A DNA stretch of 64,000 bases from Lamellibrachia satsuma (lineage: Eukaryota > Annelida > Polychaeta > Sabellida > Siboglinidae). Below, piece after piece: positions 11,646 to 23,464 of this stretch. The first letter of the stretch is position 1, and each line of letters begins with the position of its first letter. A program made the position numbers and the translations under genes. Under the pieces are notes generated by a model. That model saw nothing but the letters and a program-made list of their open reading frames with translations. It searched no databases and had not been told where the DNA came from. The stretch spans positions 5,326,001 to 5,390,000 of the forward strand of contig BSQZ01000022.1 in the NCBI GenBank assembly GCA_033239005.1, read 5' to 3'.

Positions 11646-12154
11646 ATTAACTTTCTGGAAACCAAGTCAGCGTGTGACAAGTTAACAGTGAGACAAAGTA
11701 CTGAACATCTATGTCTGACTTGTATCACGGTGTGACGTACGTGCATATTCAAACAAACGGAAAAGTAAATTCTAATCAACGTCCCTTGGAGGTGTTCATC
11801 GAACGAACCAATGTGATTCAAGTTTGACATGAAAATGTTCGTGTGTTAATGGTTTGATACGTACAGGCCAGAAATATCTACAATCCAAATCGGTTTCGAA
11901 CCGCAGTAGACTAAATTTATAGCAGATGTATTTTCGTGGCAGAGGAATTTATTTTCGTGGCAAAACCCGCAACTAAAAATGGCCTACCTCAGGTCAATGT
12001 TGTGGTTCTCAGAATAGGTAACTATGCGCGGGTAAACACTGTGAAAACACCTGCATCGATGGTGACTATCATTTCACCAAAACCAGAATTGGACCGGTTA
12101 CACTATAGCCAGACTTCAAAGCCGTAGACTGGACAGTCGAGTGGTAGCGAGAAG

Positions 12155-12322
12155 ATGGCGGCGCGCACCACTGCGAGGCAATGCACTGGTTACGAATTAA
12201 CAAGAACCTTCGATAAAATACATGAACAGGTGCAGTTAAATCGAGCTATTAAGCGCGTTGCATCTTGGACAAATCTAATGCGACATTGTGACGAAGTATT
12301 GTCGTATGCACAACTTAAGTGA
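12155..12322 (+). CDS. Unidentified 55-codon ORF or first exon
   Basis: The ORF starts at GAGAAGATGGCGGCG, a strong animal initiation context. It encodes MAARTTARQCTGYELTRTFD then KIHEQVQLNRAIKRVASW and ends DEVLSYAQLK before TGA. The composition is protein-like (mixed charged and hydrophobic residues, probably helical) and has no repeat character, unlike most open frames here. It lies about 500 bp after the probable end of the kinase gene on the same strand. I do not recognise the family. It could be a small protein, a first exon, or chance. Confidence 0.35.
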   Translation: MAARTTARQCTGYELTRTFDKIHEQVQLNRAIKRVASWTNLMRHCDEVLSYAQLK

Positions 12323-12329
12323 CTGTTTT

Positions 12330-13150
12330 TATTGTCTGTTGTTACTGATCCGTTCGTCGGATGTGTGGTGTTGTGCAGTGGGTGTGGGGCATCGCTACGT
12401 CACGTAAACACAAAGACGAAACACTTATGACAGAACGACTATTACGCATACATATCCGTACTATATTCTGAAATTGTGCCAGCGCTTTCGTTCGTGGAAG
12501 TTTAATTTGTTCGGTGCGATCTTGACCTATTAATGTTGATTATGTGGTCAGCTGTTCAGAAGCCTAACTGGATTGGCCAAGAGTAAGAACGTAAGGACGC
12601 GGCTGACTTCCTCTACGCGAGGCTGTAGCTCGTCGAACGTATGTCGGTGATCACGTTATTCGATGGGATCACAATACCTTCCAGCGGCAGCTTTTCTTGT
12701 TTCTATTTCTTGTTTCCACAGCTCTACTGCTTCACAAGGAGAACACAAGTAAAAGATACCCAGTCATTATATTGGTAATAGTTCTGAAACACCTGTATGC
12801 GCATTAGGACAAAACAAGACGGTTACCACATATTTTTACAAGCACGGCATGTCGAGTGACAGATCAATTATCTTTCTGTAATGGATAATTGGGTCAGTGT
12901 CGGTGAAGCTGCATATTTTAAAGAATACGTGATGAAATGTGTAATTATACGTATTATAATATATGTATATGTTCGTTATTGTATAACGTGGACTTTTAAT
13001 GGGGTACTTAATGTAATCAGCATATTTTACCACTGTCATATATTCAGCGAAACTGAAACTAAATAAAGTCTCGCGAGAGTTCATTCATCGACCTTTTTAT
13101 TTTACGTGGCTGAGATCATGGCGCTATGTTTCGCCTATTACAACGGTTTG
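12330..13150. other. No recognised feature
   Basis: Unique-looking AT-rich DNA. I see no repeat array, exon or RNA gene that can be supported. Confidence 0.4.
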
Positions 13151-13151
13151 G

Positions 13152-13275
13152 ATATTATAGCGGTATGGTTATTTTAACGGTACGGGTATTAAAACAGTAT
13201 GTGTATTAAAATGGTATGGGTATTAAAACGGTATGGGTATCATAACCGTGTGGCCATTATAACGGTATGGGTACA
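13152..13275. repeat. 17-bp degenerate minisatellite
   Basis: About seven diverged copies of ACGGTATGGGTATTAAA. Confidence 0.85.
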
Positions 13276-13279
13276 CGTA

Positions 13280-14080
13280 AACATTCAACGGGAAACAGGA
13301 AAAAGGATACATATTAACAGACAACACAACCGGGTGGGAAGTGGACATGGCAGGCATACTGAGAGGCCAATAATGTTTTATTTATCGGATATCTGTCAAT
13401 TTTATTTTAAAGCGAAACAAAAGTGGGGCTATGCACCTAAAAGAGACAATAGAAACTAACGATATGCAGCTAAAATCAAGAATATCACGTCAGTGGTTTA
13501 CTCAGAATGTTTTCTAAAAGTGGGAGATTCCGGTCATTTCTCTGAATGACCAATGGCTGACATGCTAACCAGTACGATATGCGCATGCGCTGTTCTTAAA
13601 AATCGGGGTGATCTAGACTAAATTATTTACGCTTACGCATTAAGCGAGGCCGGCATATACAGAACTAATGCAAAGTCTCAAACGATCGTGTTATTTTGCC
13701 AGAAAGAAAACTTGGCCAAAGTATGTTACATAAGTTGAGTTTGGTCATGGCAGCATGGTCATACCGTATTGGCAAGAATATAAATAGGTGTATGCGAATA
13801 TATTTTCATTTGGCGAGCGAATATTGCCAGAATATCGTGACGTAGTATTAGATAACAGTATTAGATAACAGCCTGGTGCGGGCCATGAAATTAAGATGTT
13901 CAACAAGGTTTTCTAGTAAACTACTGGCGTGATATTCTTAATTGTAGTTACAACTGGTTATATTTTAATAACTCTTATAGATGCATAAACCGAAAACCAA
14001 AACTTTTGTATTCGCGCTGCATCTTATTCATACAGCCATCGTTAACACAATCATTAGATAATTGTGTTCTATTCATTTGT
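13280..14080. other. No recognised feature
   Basis: AT-rich DNA with one short duplication (AGTATTAGATAACAG near 13845-13872). No exon can be supported. Confidence 0.4.
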
Positions 14081-14089
14081 CGCCCTCTG

Positions 14090-14355
14090 TCAGAATGAGT
14101 ATTTTCTCATATCCATCCTACTCTGACCAGTCACAAATGATGTTTTGTATCATCTGGTTCTGAACTGTCTTCTTTCAGTTGGAAGAAAATATTTCTATCA
14201 ATATCTTCGTAACCATTCAATATAAAACAACATTCTCCTGGTTTGAAGCGTAGTGAAACCACGATCTATTATGCATATTTCGTAACTAATGTCTCTCAGT
14301 TCTGGAATTAGCTTAGTTGCTCTTCACTGTATTCTTTCTAGCTTGTCTGAGTTCT
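14090..14355 (-). mobile_element. Family A LINE, 3' fragment
   Basis: Read on the minus strand, short peptides such as LIPELRDISYE and the preceding LERIQ.RATKL match the end of the RT C-terminal domain of the family A LINE, also seen at 17800 and 31540. Several small insertions break the frame. It is an old, short 3' fragment. Confidence 0.65.
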
Positions 14356-14499
14356 CCTTATGACGTTATCATCGGTTTTTGCCAATTATCAGTTGAGACA
14401 ATTCGCAATCGACGTGGCTGTGTGATTAACGTACCTCGCAGCATCATTTGTATGGCTTGTGATGTATTCATCCAGGTCATGAGAACTAACGTTCTCTAA

Positions 14500-15360
14500 C
14501 GTAGATACATTTGTTATAAAAAATAACTATGTTCCAGGGAAATATTATGTAATCCATGAAACGCATGAAACATTACAACCCTCGCGAACAGTTAAAGAGC
14601 TATTCAATATGGCGCACAGAACGGCACATTCTCATAATTATAACGTGTTTATTTGTTTGGATGTAATGTTATATTTAATGGTCACTGTGGACACGAAGTA
14701 GCACCTAAATATTAATACACTATCTTTAGGGGCAATCTGGCAGTATCTCCAGGCGCCGACGTCCACTCGCTTTCTTATGTTCCTTCGACTCGCACCAGTT
14801 GCCTCTGATCTACGAACTGGAGATGTATTTATACAAACTACAAAAGCAGTTATTTAGAATTAAGTACTATTATGCTGTTGTACCCGTCGGATAAAGTGGC
14901 CGAATTGAGTGTGAGCTATTCTCCAGCTGATGTACCCGCCACCCCACCATCTATGCAATAATACACTAACTTTGGGCCAGTCTGGCGACATCTCCTGCCA
15001 AGCGCCGACATCCACGCGCCTCTTTCTACGTTCGTTCGCATCCTTGCACCAGTCGCCTCTCATCTACCACTGTTTGACCTCTCATCTACCACTGTTTGAC
15101 CTCTCATCTACCACTATCCTAGGGACTCTTTATTTCGGTAATGGGGAATGGGTCGTATATGTGGTCTGTGGCCACGAAAGGTAACTTAATGAGTGAATTT
15201 TTTTTCGAGTATTCTCACATCGGATGCGTTGGTAAAGTTAATGTTTTCTTTACTACTACTTTAGATCTTTGATTTAGTGGTAACATTCAAACATTTCTAA
15301 ATAATTTAGAAATTGAGGCTATCTCCTTTGGATTAATTTTCTTGAAATGTATGCAAAATA
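14500..15360. other. Mostly unassigned; one 22-bp triplication
   Basis: CTCTCATCTACCACTGTTTGAC occurs almost three times at 15056-15117. A related block, GGCAGTATCTCCAGGCGCCGACGTCC at about 14740 and GGCGACATCTCCTGCCAAGCGCCGAC at about 14983, hints at an older dispersed repeat. No gene is seen. Confidence 0.5.
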
Positions 15361-15661
15361 GTTTCAGGAAATTTAACATTAACTATTGGATTAGTTTACC
15401 GAAGTCAAAACATAAACGAAGAGGATAGAAAAAATACAAAACGTTATTAATGAAGTGAGTAAAGGGGAATGTATCATAATGGGAGATTTTAACCAATGAC
15501 ATATACGATTGAAATCTCTAGATAGTACAGGGGGTGAGGACCAACAATTTCTATTTTTAATTCAGGATAGCTTCCTTATTCAACACGTGCTAGAACCAAC
15601 CAGGGTTGAGAAAATGTATTATATATAGTTTTGTCATCACAAAAAGAATTAATGGACAATG

Positions 15662-16080
15662 AAAAAATACATGAGCCATTGGGTAACATTGATCACAACC
15701 AAATACATGATGACATCAATGTAAAATACATGAGCCATTGGGTAACAGTGATCACAATCAAATACATGATGACATCAATGTAAAATACATGAGCCATTGG
15801 GTAACAGTGATCACAATCAAATACGTGATGACATCAATATAAAATACATGAGCCATTGGGTAACAGTGATCACAATCAAATACATGATGACATCAATGTA
15901 AAATACATGAGCCATTGAGTAACAGTGACCACAATCAAATACATGATGACATCAATGTAAAATACATGAGCCATTGGGTAACAGTGATCACAATCAAATA
16001 CATGATGACATCAATGTAAAATACATGAACCATTGGGTAACAGTGATCAGAATCAAATACATGTTTACATCAATGTAAAA
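15662..16080. repeat. 59-bp minisatellite inside the family A LINE
   Basis: Seven copies have starts exactly 59 bp apart (TACATGAGCC at 15668, 15727, 15786 and so on). The unit encodes KIHEPLGNSDHNQIHDDINV in sense, and the copy at 45.4 kb carries a single version of the same region (VKIHDSCNSEHNQIHLDI). The founding unit lies between two AAAAT pentamers, the second being in AAAATCAGAAAG at the right edge. Confidence 0.95.
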
Positions 16081-17277
16081 TCAGAAAGTAAAAATAATAA
16101 ACGAAATTTCCACAAAGGTAACTATAAAGATATGAGAAAATACTTAGCAAAGTTAGATTGGAATAACATGCTGAGGAATAAGACGGCAATTGGATGTTGG
16201 AATATTCTAAAATATGAAATTGAGAGTATCATTTATAAATTTGTTCCTTTAAAAAAACAAGAAAAACGGTCTAGAAAGAAACACTTGTTACAAGAAGCTA
16301 TTAGAAAAATAGTGTTCAAGAAAACTATGTGGAGGGTTTGTGGCTATGAGCAAAAGCTATGAGTAAAAACTGGCATGTAACATAAAACATTACAGCAAGA
16401 GTTTTTACGTATATATCAGGAGTAAACAAAACGTACAAGACAAGGTTGGACCTCTAGAAAACAAGGTTGGAATCTCTAGAAGACAGTGCTGGAAATATAA
16501 TAACACAAGGTTTGTTAATGGTGGAAGACCTAAATGGTTACTTCTGTTCAATGTTTACCAGAGAGGATATTAGTTCATTACCAGTTCCAGATGCTACATT
16601 TCAGGAGACTAAATCTGACTATTTAGTGAAGTTAATTGTAACTCCAGAAATGGTAACTAAGAAAATAAAGGCAATGAAGGTTACTAAATCACCTGGAGTG
16701 GATGGAATCCCTCAAAAAATACTAACGGAAACAATAGAACAAATCAGTGTACCACATGCTAGAGTGTTCAACTTATCATTAAAAAGAGAGAGTTGTTCCT
16801 TTTGAATGTAAAAAGCAAACATTACACCATAATTTAGAAAGGGTTCGAGCAATAGATCAGATAATTACAGACCAGTGAGTTTAACTGCAGTGATTTATAA
16901 ATTATTAGAAAGGTTAATTAAATACCATATGATGGACTTCCTTGGTAGGCATTAATTATTAAATTAATCTCAACATGGACTCCTAAAAGCGAGGTCATGC
17001 TTAACAAATATTTTATGCTTTTTGGAAGAAATCACTAAGTGGATAGACGTGGGATCGCCAGTAGATATTATCTACTTAGATTTTCAGAAAGATATTGACA
17101 AATTGCCACATCAAAGATTACTATTTAAATTAAAAGCCCACGGTATCGGGGATGGCATAATTGACTGGATAGAACAATGGCTGACTGACAGAAGACAACG
17201 TGTTGGAGTAGATGGAGAAGTTTCAAACTGGAAATCAGTTTTCAGTGGAGTACCACAAGGATCAGTCTTAGGACCTT

Positions 17278-17285
17278 TATTATTC

Positions 17286-17319
<34 letters not shown>

Positions 17320-17322
17320 TAG
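17278..17322. repeat. (TTA)n(TA)n microsatellite within LINE RT
   Basis: The run replaces the codons for the strand after GPLLF. The copy near 32030-32060 has only TTATTATTC...ATATATATC there, so the run grew from short TTA and TA stretches already in the RT gene. Confidence 0.9.
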
Positions 17323-17959
17323 CAGTGACTTGGACGACAACATAACAAACAACGTACTGAAATTTGCGGATAACACAAACGTGTTTAGAAAGGTTAACAC
17401 TGATGGTGATAAACAATATTTATAAAGCGATCTAGACAAATTAGTTAAATGGTCTGCAAAATTGCAGATGTTATTCAATTTTTGGAAATGTAAATGCCTA
17501 CACCTAAACGGGAACTTGGATATAAACTATCTTGGATATAAACTATAATATGAGAGCTACTGTTCTAGGTGCTACTGTAAAGTAAAGGACATAGGAATAA
17601 CAATAAGTGCTAGGTATGTCAGTTTCGGAACAGTATTGCATTGCAGCTTTAAAGGGTAATCACATTTTATTAAGAGAAACATAATATACAAGAAAAAAGA
17701 TAATTATACCTCTGTACAAAGCAATGGTTAGACCTCATTTAGAGTACTGCATACAAGCGTGGGAACCATATTGTAAGAAGGATATAGCTACGCTTGAACG
17801 AATATATAGGAGAGCAACTACAATTATTCCAGAACTGAGAGACATTAGTTATGAAAAACCTTTAACAACCCTAAAGACAAGGAGGTTTAAGATGAGATCA
17901 GTTTGAACTTCACTCTTGTTAATATAATACAAATGTTCAGTGAATTGTTTAAAATCTTA

Positions 17960-19240
17960 GGAAGATTTTTGAAGGAATCCTACGAAACTAACGTTATAAT
18001 GGCAGCCATTGGCATCCTATTTGATAATTAAATGAGGTTTCACCCTTTTTGCTACATGGACGGGTGTAAGGTAGTGTTTTAGTATTGATGTTCTACACAT
18101 ATAGTATCGCCATCTAGCGGATACGTTCGTGTATATTTGGTAAATCGATTTGAAGGCACTTTGTAGAGGTCGATATACATATGACTTTAGACGTTAAACG
18201 ACCTTGGCCTTTTTATATTTATCACAAATATTTGGATTTGAACACAAACAAAAGGTTTCTTTTAAATTCTAAGCAGATAACACCCATTGGCAATCCATCG
18301 TCTACCCTCTTAAAATAATTTCTTCGAAACAACACAAAAAAATCTGCTGTGCACGACGTAACTAACTATGTTAAGTTAATATTAATTAAAGTTAAGTTTA
18401 TCAAGTTTACCATTAAGTTATGCCTTTTCTGTGCGTCAGGTTGCCTGAGGTTGGGCATACCATTTAAAAGTCAAACTTACTACACCTCCCAGAATTCATT
18501 AAGAAGAAATAGGGCCGTCAACTAGCGACGATATGACATAGCATCTAACATGTAAGTGTGCCGACCACTTGGCGAGTCAACATATTAATTAATACACAAT
18601 TCGCTGTGTGGCGCCACTGTATTTTGTGTCTAACGCCGCGGTTATTTGTTATTAGTTTGTTCTGTTCTAATAATAGATCGTAATTGATTGTTGTTGTCGT
18701 AAACGTTATCTCGTAGCAGACCAAACAGTGGCAGTCTTCAAATAAATACATCGATGGCCTCTGCAGTATGTGTACATTTAATAACAAGCCCGTCCTTGGA
18801 GGGGGGGGTTCATTCTTTTTGAAAGAATTTTGTTGAACTGTAAAATTGTTGAGAAATTTTCCCTAAAATACTCAAATCCCCAGCCGATTGTGTAGGTTCG
18901 AACTCCCTTTTTGAGGACGGGTTTGACAAATGTCAACATTTGCAAATAGTCCGTTTCTACCGGAATTCCCATATATTTTCTTACATATTTAGAGGTGGTT
19001 AATTATTAATGATTATCATATCGTTCAATGTTGATGCCATAGTGATTTGTCTTGTACAAAGTGCAAGTACTGCATGCATAGTATGGATGTACGAAAGCGA
19101 TTGTAGGACCTCGGGGGGAGATGGCAGTTTGCCGTGCAAGCAGGAGTTGCATCATGGCACTGTGGCAGGATCGTCGCGTGTAGCAATGAAAGGTGCGGAA
19201 ATATTAAAAGGCAAACGTAACTGTAAACCTTCATGGCACA
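17960..19240. other. No recognised feature
   Basis: AT-rich, apparently unique DNA with short TTAAGTT duplications near 18370-18420 and a G9 run at 18801. No exon can be supported. Confidence 0.4.
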
Positions 19241-19414
<174 letters not shown>

Positions 19415-19465
19415 ATTACGAACATGTGCATTGACACGAGGAGAAGTTGCTGGTTGCAAGGAACG

Positions 19466-19770
19466 ATAGTAGAACTAGAGGACACGAAGTAACGTGAGTG
19501 AAGGATCAGTGTAGATTGGATATCAGGAAGTACTCATTCTCACAGACGACAATAAATTAATGGAACAGATTATCTACTGATTGTGTAAACTCTAGCATCG
19601 TGAATGTGTTTAAAACGGAATTGACGAATAACTTAGAAAGGCAGGTTACACATATGTGAGGAATTGTTGGACTCTCGATATCCTTCCTTGTCCACTTGCC
19701 ATCTGGGACTTGTGCCTTGGATTGAAATATTTTAAAATCTTGATAAATATGTGCAGTGAAGCAAGATAAT
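19466..19770 (+). mobile_element. Family A LINE, 3' terminal fragment
   Basis: The sequence from AACTAGAGGACACGAAGTAAC through GTTGGACTCTCGATATCC to CATCTGGGACTTGTGCC matches, on the opposite strand, the 3' end at 31150-31380. It encodes a broken form of the C-terminal W-R-L-S-T-D-V motif. It is a 5'-truncated insertion, typical of LINEs. Confidence 0.7.
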
Positions 19771-20113
19771 GCAAGGACAATTGGTAGAATTAGTGGAGCA
19801 GACCGGCCCGAAGAAACCACACACAACATGTTCTGTGGGGCCTGTTATGATTATATCCAGAGAATAAATGAGGACATATTGACAAATAGATCAATGAAAG
19901 CACGAGGATGGGAGAAGGAGAAGACGAATACCAACATTAAGATGGTTGGATAGACAGAAGAGATATAGTAATAATCTGATGTATTTTCCATAACAAAATC
20001 CCTTCCATCAATGTCATTATTATTATTAGTAGTAGTAGTACTATAATTATTATTAGTAGTACAATAACTATTATTATTGCATACTACATATTAAATATTC
20101 CATACAGTGTAGT

Positions 20114-21050
20114 GCTTGCTGTACTGTTGTATGCCTTATCAACCTAAAACTGGTGCTTGCTGTACTGCTGTATGCCTTATCAACCTAAAACTGGTGCTTG
20201 CTGTACTGTTGTATGCCTTATCAACCTAAAACTGGTGCTTGCTGTACTGCTGTATGCCTTATCAACCTAAAACTGGTGCTTGATGTACTGTTGTATGCCT
20301 TATCAACCTAAAACTGGTGCTTGCTGTACTGCTGTATGCCTTATCAACCTAAAACTGGTGCTTGATGTACTGCTGTATGCCTTATCAAACTAAAACTGGT
20401 GCTTGTTGTACTGTTGTATGCCTTATCAACCTAAAACTGGTGCTTGCTGTACTGCTGTGTGCCTTATCAACCTAAAACTGGTGCTTGCTGTACTGCTGTA
20501 TGCCTTATCAACATACAACTGGTGCTTGCTGTACTGATGTATGCCTTATCAACCTAAAACTGGTGCTTGCTGTACTGCTGTATGCCTTATCAACATACAA
20601 CTGGTGCTTGCTGTACTGCTGTATGCCTTATCAACCTAAAACTGGTGCTTGCTGTACTGCTGTATGCCTTATCAACCTAAAACTGGTGCTTGCTGTACTG
20701 CTGTGTGCCTTATCAACCTAAAACTGGTGCTTGCTGTACTGTTGTATGCCTTATCAACCTAAAACTGGTGCTTGCTGTACTGCTGTATGCCTTATCAACC
20801 TAAAACTGGTGCTTGCTGTACTGCTGTATGCCTTATCAACCTAAAACTGGTGCTTGCTGTACTGCTGTATGCCTTATCAACCTAAAACTGGTGCTTGCTG
20901 TACTGCTGTATGCCTTATCAACCTAAAACTGGTGCTTGCTGTACTGCTGTATGCCTTATCAACCTAAAACTGGTGCTTGCTGTACTGCTGTGTGCCTTAT
21001 CAACCTAAAACTGGTGCTTGCTGTACTGCTGTGTGCCTTATCAACCTAAA
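20114..21050. repeat. 41-bp minisatellite (about 23 copies)
   Basis: The unit contains ACTGGTGCTTGCTGTACTGC and TGTATGCCTTATCAACCTAAA. Variation is limited (GCTGTAC or GATGTAC, CTGTATG or TTGTATG, ACCTAAA or ACATACA). Right flank: AAACCAAAGCCCACTGACC. Source sequence not recognised. Confidence 0.95.
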
Positions 21051-21515
21051 ACCAAAGCCCACTGACCATCCAGAAGAATGTTTACAATGTTCTACTGTTG
21101 AAGAGATCTCGTTGTTGCGCGGTTTAATCCAATATGTGTCACAGATTGGCGGGTTTCCGCTCACTAACTTAGCTCGGGTCTAGTGGAGATGGCACATTTC
21201 TATATTCAATGCTCGTGAACGGTGATTGCACAATTCAACAAGACAACAAAGACAAGTTAAAGACAAATAAACATTCAATATATGACAGTTACTAAGTAAT
21301 TTAGAAGGAAACAAGTACACTCCTGGGTCTATGTAAAATAATCTAATCTTCCGATCCTCTGACAATCGGACCGCGGTTAATCACCCAAAATTGTTCTAAC
21401 ATAACCTCAAACTAAAAGCTATCTCATCAATACTCCCGCAGGGAGATCTGCCACATTGGTGTGTAGGCTTATCAAACGTGACTAGTCCTACCAACTGCCT
21501 CCCGGTGCCCACAGC
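21050..21515. other. No recognised feature
   Basis: Unique-looking sequence between two repeat areas. Confidence 0.4.
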
Positions 21516-21519
21516 TACA

Positions 21520-21705
21520 CAGTTGATTCTAAGGCATCTAATGCTAAACAACATTCTAATTACATATCAGGCAGATAAATGCCTAAACAACATCACAGTT
21601 GATTCTAAGGCATCTAATGCTAAACAACATTATAATTACATATGAGGCAGATATATGCCTAAACAACATCACAGATGATTTTGAGGTATCTGATGCCTAA
21701 ACACC
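21520..21705. repeat. About 77-bp imperfect triplication
   Basis: CACAGTTGATTCTAAGGCAT followed by CTAATGCTAAACAACATTCT recurs at about 21520, 21595 and, more diverged, at 21669. Confidence 0.8.
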
Positions 21706-21786
21706 CTCACAGTGGAGTCTCTGCATTCTTACAAACCGTTCATTAGACCTGCCCTTTGTGTGGCGACGTGTCCCCCTTACCGTGCA

Positions 21787-22152
21787 CCGTTGGCCGTCAA
21801 AGAGCGGACCGTTGGCCGTCGAAGAGCGGACCGTTGGCCGTCGAAGAGCGGACCGTTGGCCGTCGAAGAGCGGACCGTTGGCCGTCGAAGAGCGGACCGT
21901 TGGCCGTCGAAGAGCGGACTGTTGGCCGTCGAAGAGCGGACCGTTGGCCGTCGAAGAGCGGACCGTTGGCCGTCAAAGAGCGGACCGTTGGCCGTCGAAG
22001 AGCGGACCGTTGGCCGTCGAAGAGCGGACCGTTGGCCGTCGAAGAGCGGACCGTTGGCCGTCAAAGAACGGACCGTTGGCCGTCGAAGAGCGGACCGTCC
22101 CCCTCGAAGAGCGGACCGTCCCCTCGAAGAGCGGACCGTCCCCTCGAAGAGC
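21787..22152. repeat. 22-bp GC-rich minisatellite
   Basis: About 14 copies of GACCGTTGGCCGTCGAAGAG plus CG are followed by three 20-bp variants lacking TTGGC (GACCGTCCCCTCGAAGAGCG). Each unit has three or four CpGs. All plus frames and some minus frames are open, giving ORFs of up to 222 codons that I take as artefacts. Confidence 0.95.
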
Positions 22153-22154
22153 GC

Positions 22155-23030
22155 TGTCGAAGAGCCTACCGTCTGTCTCGCCTCGCGCTGTCCGCTGTCC
22201 GCCGTCCGTCGTCCGCCGACGTCGCGCTTCGTTGCCGAGTACAGCCGCAGTGGACGGACGTCCATCTACTCCCTCCTGTCTACGTTGCGCCTCTCGGTCG
22301 TGTGATCCATCGCTACTTCTCATACGTTTCTCTTCTTCTTCTAACTTTAGTGGAGAGTGTACAATTCTACCGACATACACAAAGTCTTATTGTCACGTGA
22401 CTGACTCACACGTCCCCTACCTTTGACATCCATGCACCCAAGCTGGGCTACACGACCCTTTTGTGACCACTCTACGTCACCGTGATCTGCTCGCCGAGAT
22501 GATCACACGCGTATCCAGTTTCTTTTTATACTCCTTGTTGTGATATAACAACATTTATTAAACTAGTTCACCAATCACAGTCTCCTTGTCTAGGAGAGAA
22601 AATACTCGTAAATCAGGTAATACTCCTGTCCTTGCCTACTTAATATGCATCATTCTCTAAGATAAACAAACCCACGTCGTCCAGGCGGACACGTCACGCT
22701 TGATCAGACAAATTACATAATTCTGGTTGGCTTCAACAAAGACCGATGCATTCATTCGCACTTGAAAGGTTTATCTAATAAATAAAGAAACAGGAAATAG
22801 TATTCTGATAAATAAATAGCAGAAATGCTACAGGCTCATTTTGTTTATTGAACCATATCATTCAATGGATAAACATAAATGTCGTTGATCTGGTGTTGTG
22901 ATTTTCATTAGGAAGCGCCTTCAGACGGTTTAAACTAGAGTCCCTGTATAGAGTATACAGAGACACTGCGTACATATAGCCTCGACTGTGCCTAATCCGT
23001 TTAGCGGCGCCACTGACTTTCACCAATCTT
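22155..23030. other. No recognised gene
   Basis: GC-rich sequence with CGTCC/GTCCGCC repetition to about 22260, then AT-rich unique DNA. Confidence 0.4.
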
Positions 23031-23037
23031 TCGACAA

Positions 23038-23046
23038 TATATAAAG
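23038..23046 (+). promoter_or_regulatory. Possible TATA box
   Basis: TATATAAAG lies 121 bp upstream of the ATG at 23167. The call depends wholly on whether that ORF is a gene. Confidence 0.2.
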
Positions 23047-23166
23047 ATGAAAGCTGACGATGACAACATATTTTGTGTGTTTAGTTTAACCAAACCGAGC
23101 TAAATTGTCCCGACTAAAAAGTCGAATTGTCCCGAAAACGGTCGCCGCTCGACCTGAACAAGAAAG

Positions 23167-23460
23167 ATGGCGTCGAATGGGAAGATCGGTGATTTATGGG
23201 ACTTGTTTTTCGACTTCGCGTTTTATGCAATTTATGACAGTATATTTTATATAGGGGAACACGGGGTCGATGAATGTTATATAGGGGAACACGGGGTCGA
23301 TGAATGTTATATAGGGGAACACGGGGTCGATGAATGTTATATAGGGGAACACGGGGTCGATGAATGTTATATACGGGAACACGGGGTCGATGAATGTTAT
23401 ATAAGGGAACGTGGGGACGATGGAGGATATAGGGGAACGTGGGGAAGATGGAGGATATAG
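23167..23460 (+). CDS. Candidate ORF with in-frame decapeptide repeats
   Basis: A 97-codon ORF begins at AAGAAAGATGGCG, a favourable start context. It opens MASNGKIGDLWDLFFDFAFY, an amphipathic to hydrophobic stretch, then carries five in-frame copies of YIGEHGVDEC and two diverged ones (YIREHGVDEC, YIRERGDDGG), and ends at TAG. The 30-bp repeat keeps frame, unlike most arrays here. A TATA-like sequence lies upstream. No family is recognised; it may be a minisatellite that happens to sit behind an ATG. Confidence 0.25.
   Translation: MASNGKIGDLWDLFFDFAFYAIYDSIFYIGEHGVDECYIGEHGVDECYIGEHGVDECYIGEHGVDECYIREHGVDECYIRERGDDGGYRGTWGRWRI
23249..23452. repeat. 30-bp minisatellite
   Basis: Five near-identical units (ATAGGGGAACACGGGGTCGA plus TGAATGTTAT) are followed by shorter degenerate copies (AGGGGAACGTGGGGAAGATGG). 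Confidence 0.95.
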
Positions 23461-23464
23461 GGGA

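Larger units (their letters stand above)
15365..17960 (+). mobile_element. Family A non-LTR retrotransposon (CR1/Jockey-like), decayed copy
   Basis: Read 5' to 3' there is an endonuclease remnant (CIIMGDF near 15475), the linker with KDMRKYLAKLDWNN and AIRKIVFKKTMWRV, then the RT: SPGVDGIPQKIL, YLDFQKDIDKLPHQRLL (catalytic D region), GVPQGSVLGPLLF, and a damaged ADD box (KFADNTN, with the second D changed to N). The thumb/C-terminal part MVRPHLEYCIQAW and IIPELRDISYE follows. Stops and frameshifts occur throughout. It contains a 59-bp array and a TTA/TA microsatellite within coding sequence. Similar copies lie at 31.1-32.1 and 44.0-45.7 kb in the opposite orientation. Confidence 0.88.

Noticed and set aside
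21712..22426. Overlapping Arg/Pro/Ser-rich ORFs of about 200 codons
   Set aside because: Caused by the stop-free 22-bp GC-rich unit, which is open in several frames on both strands.
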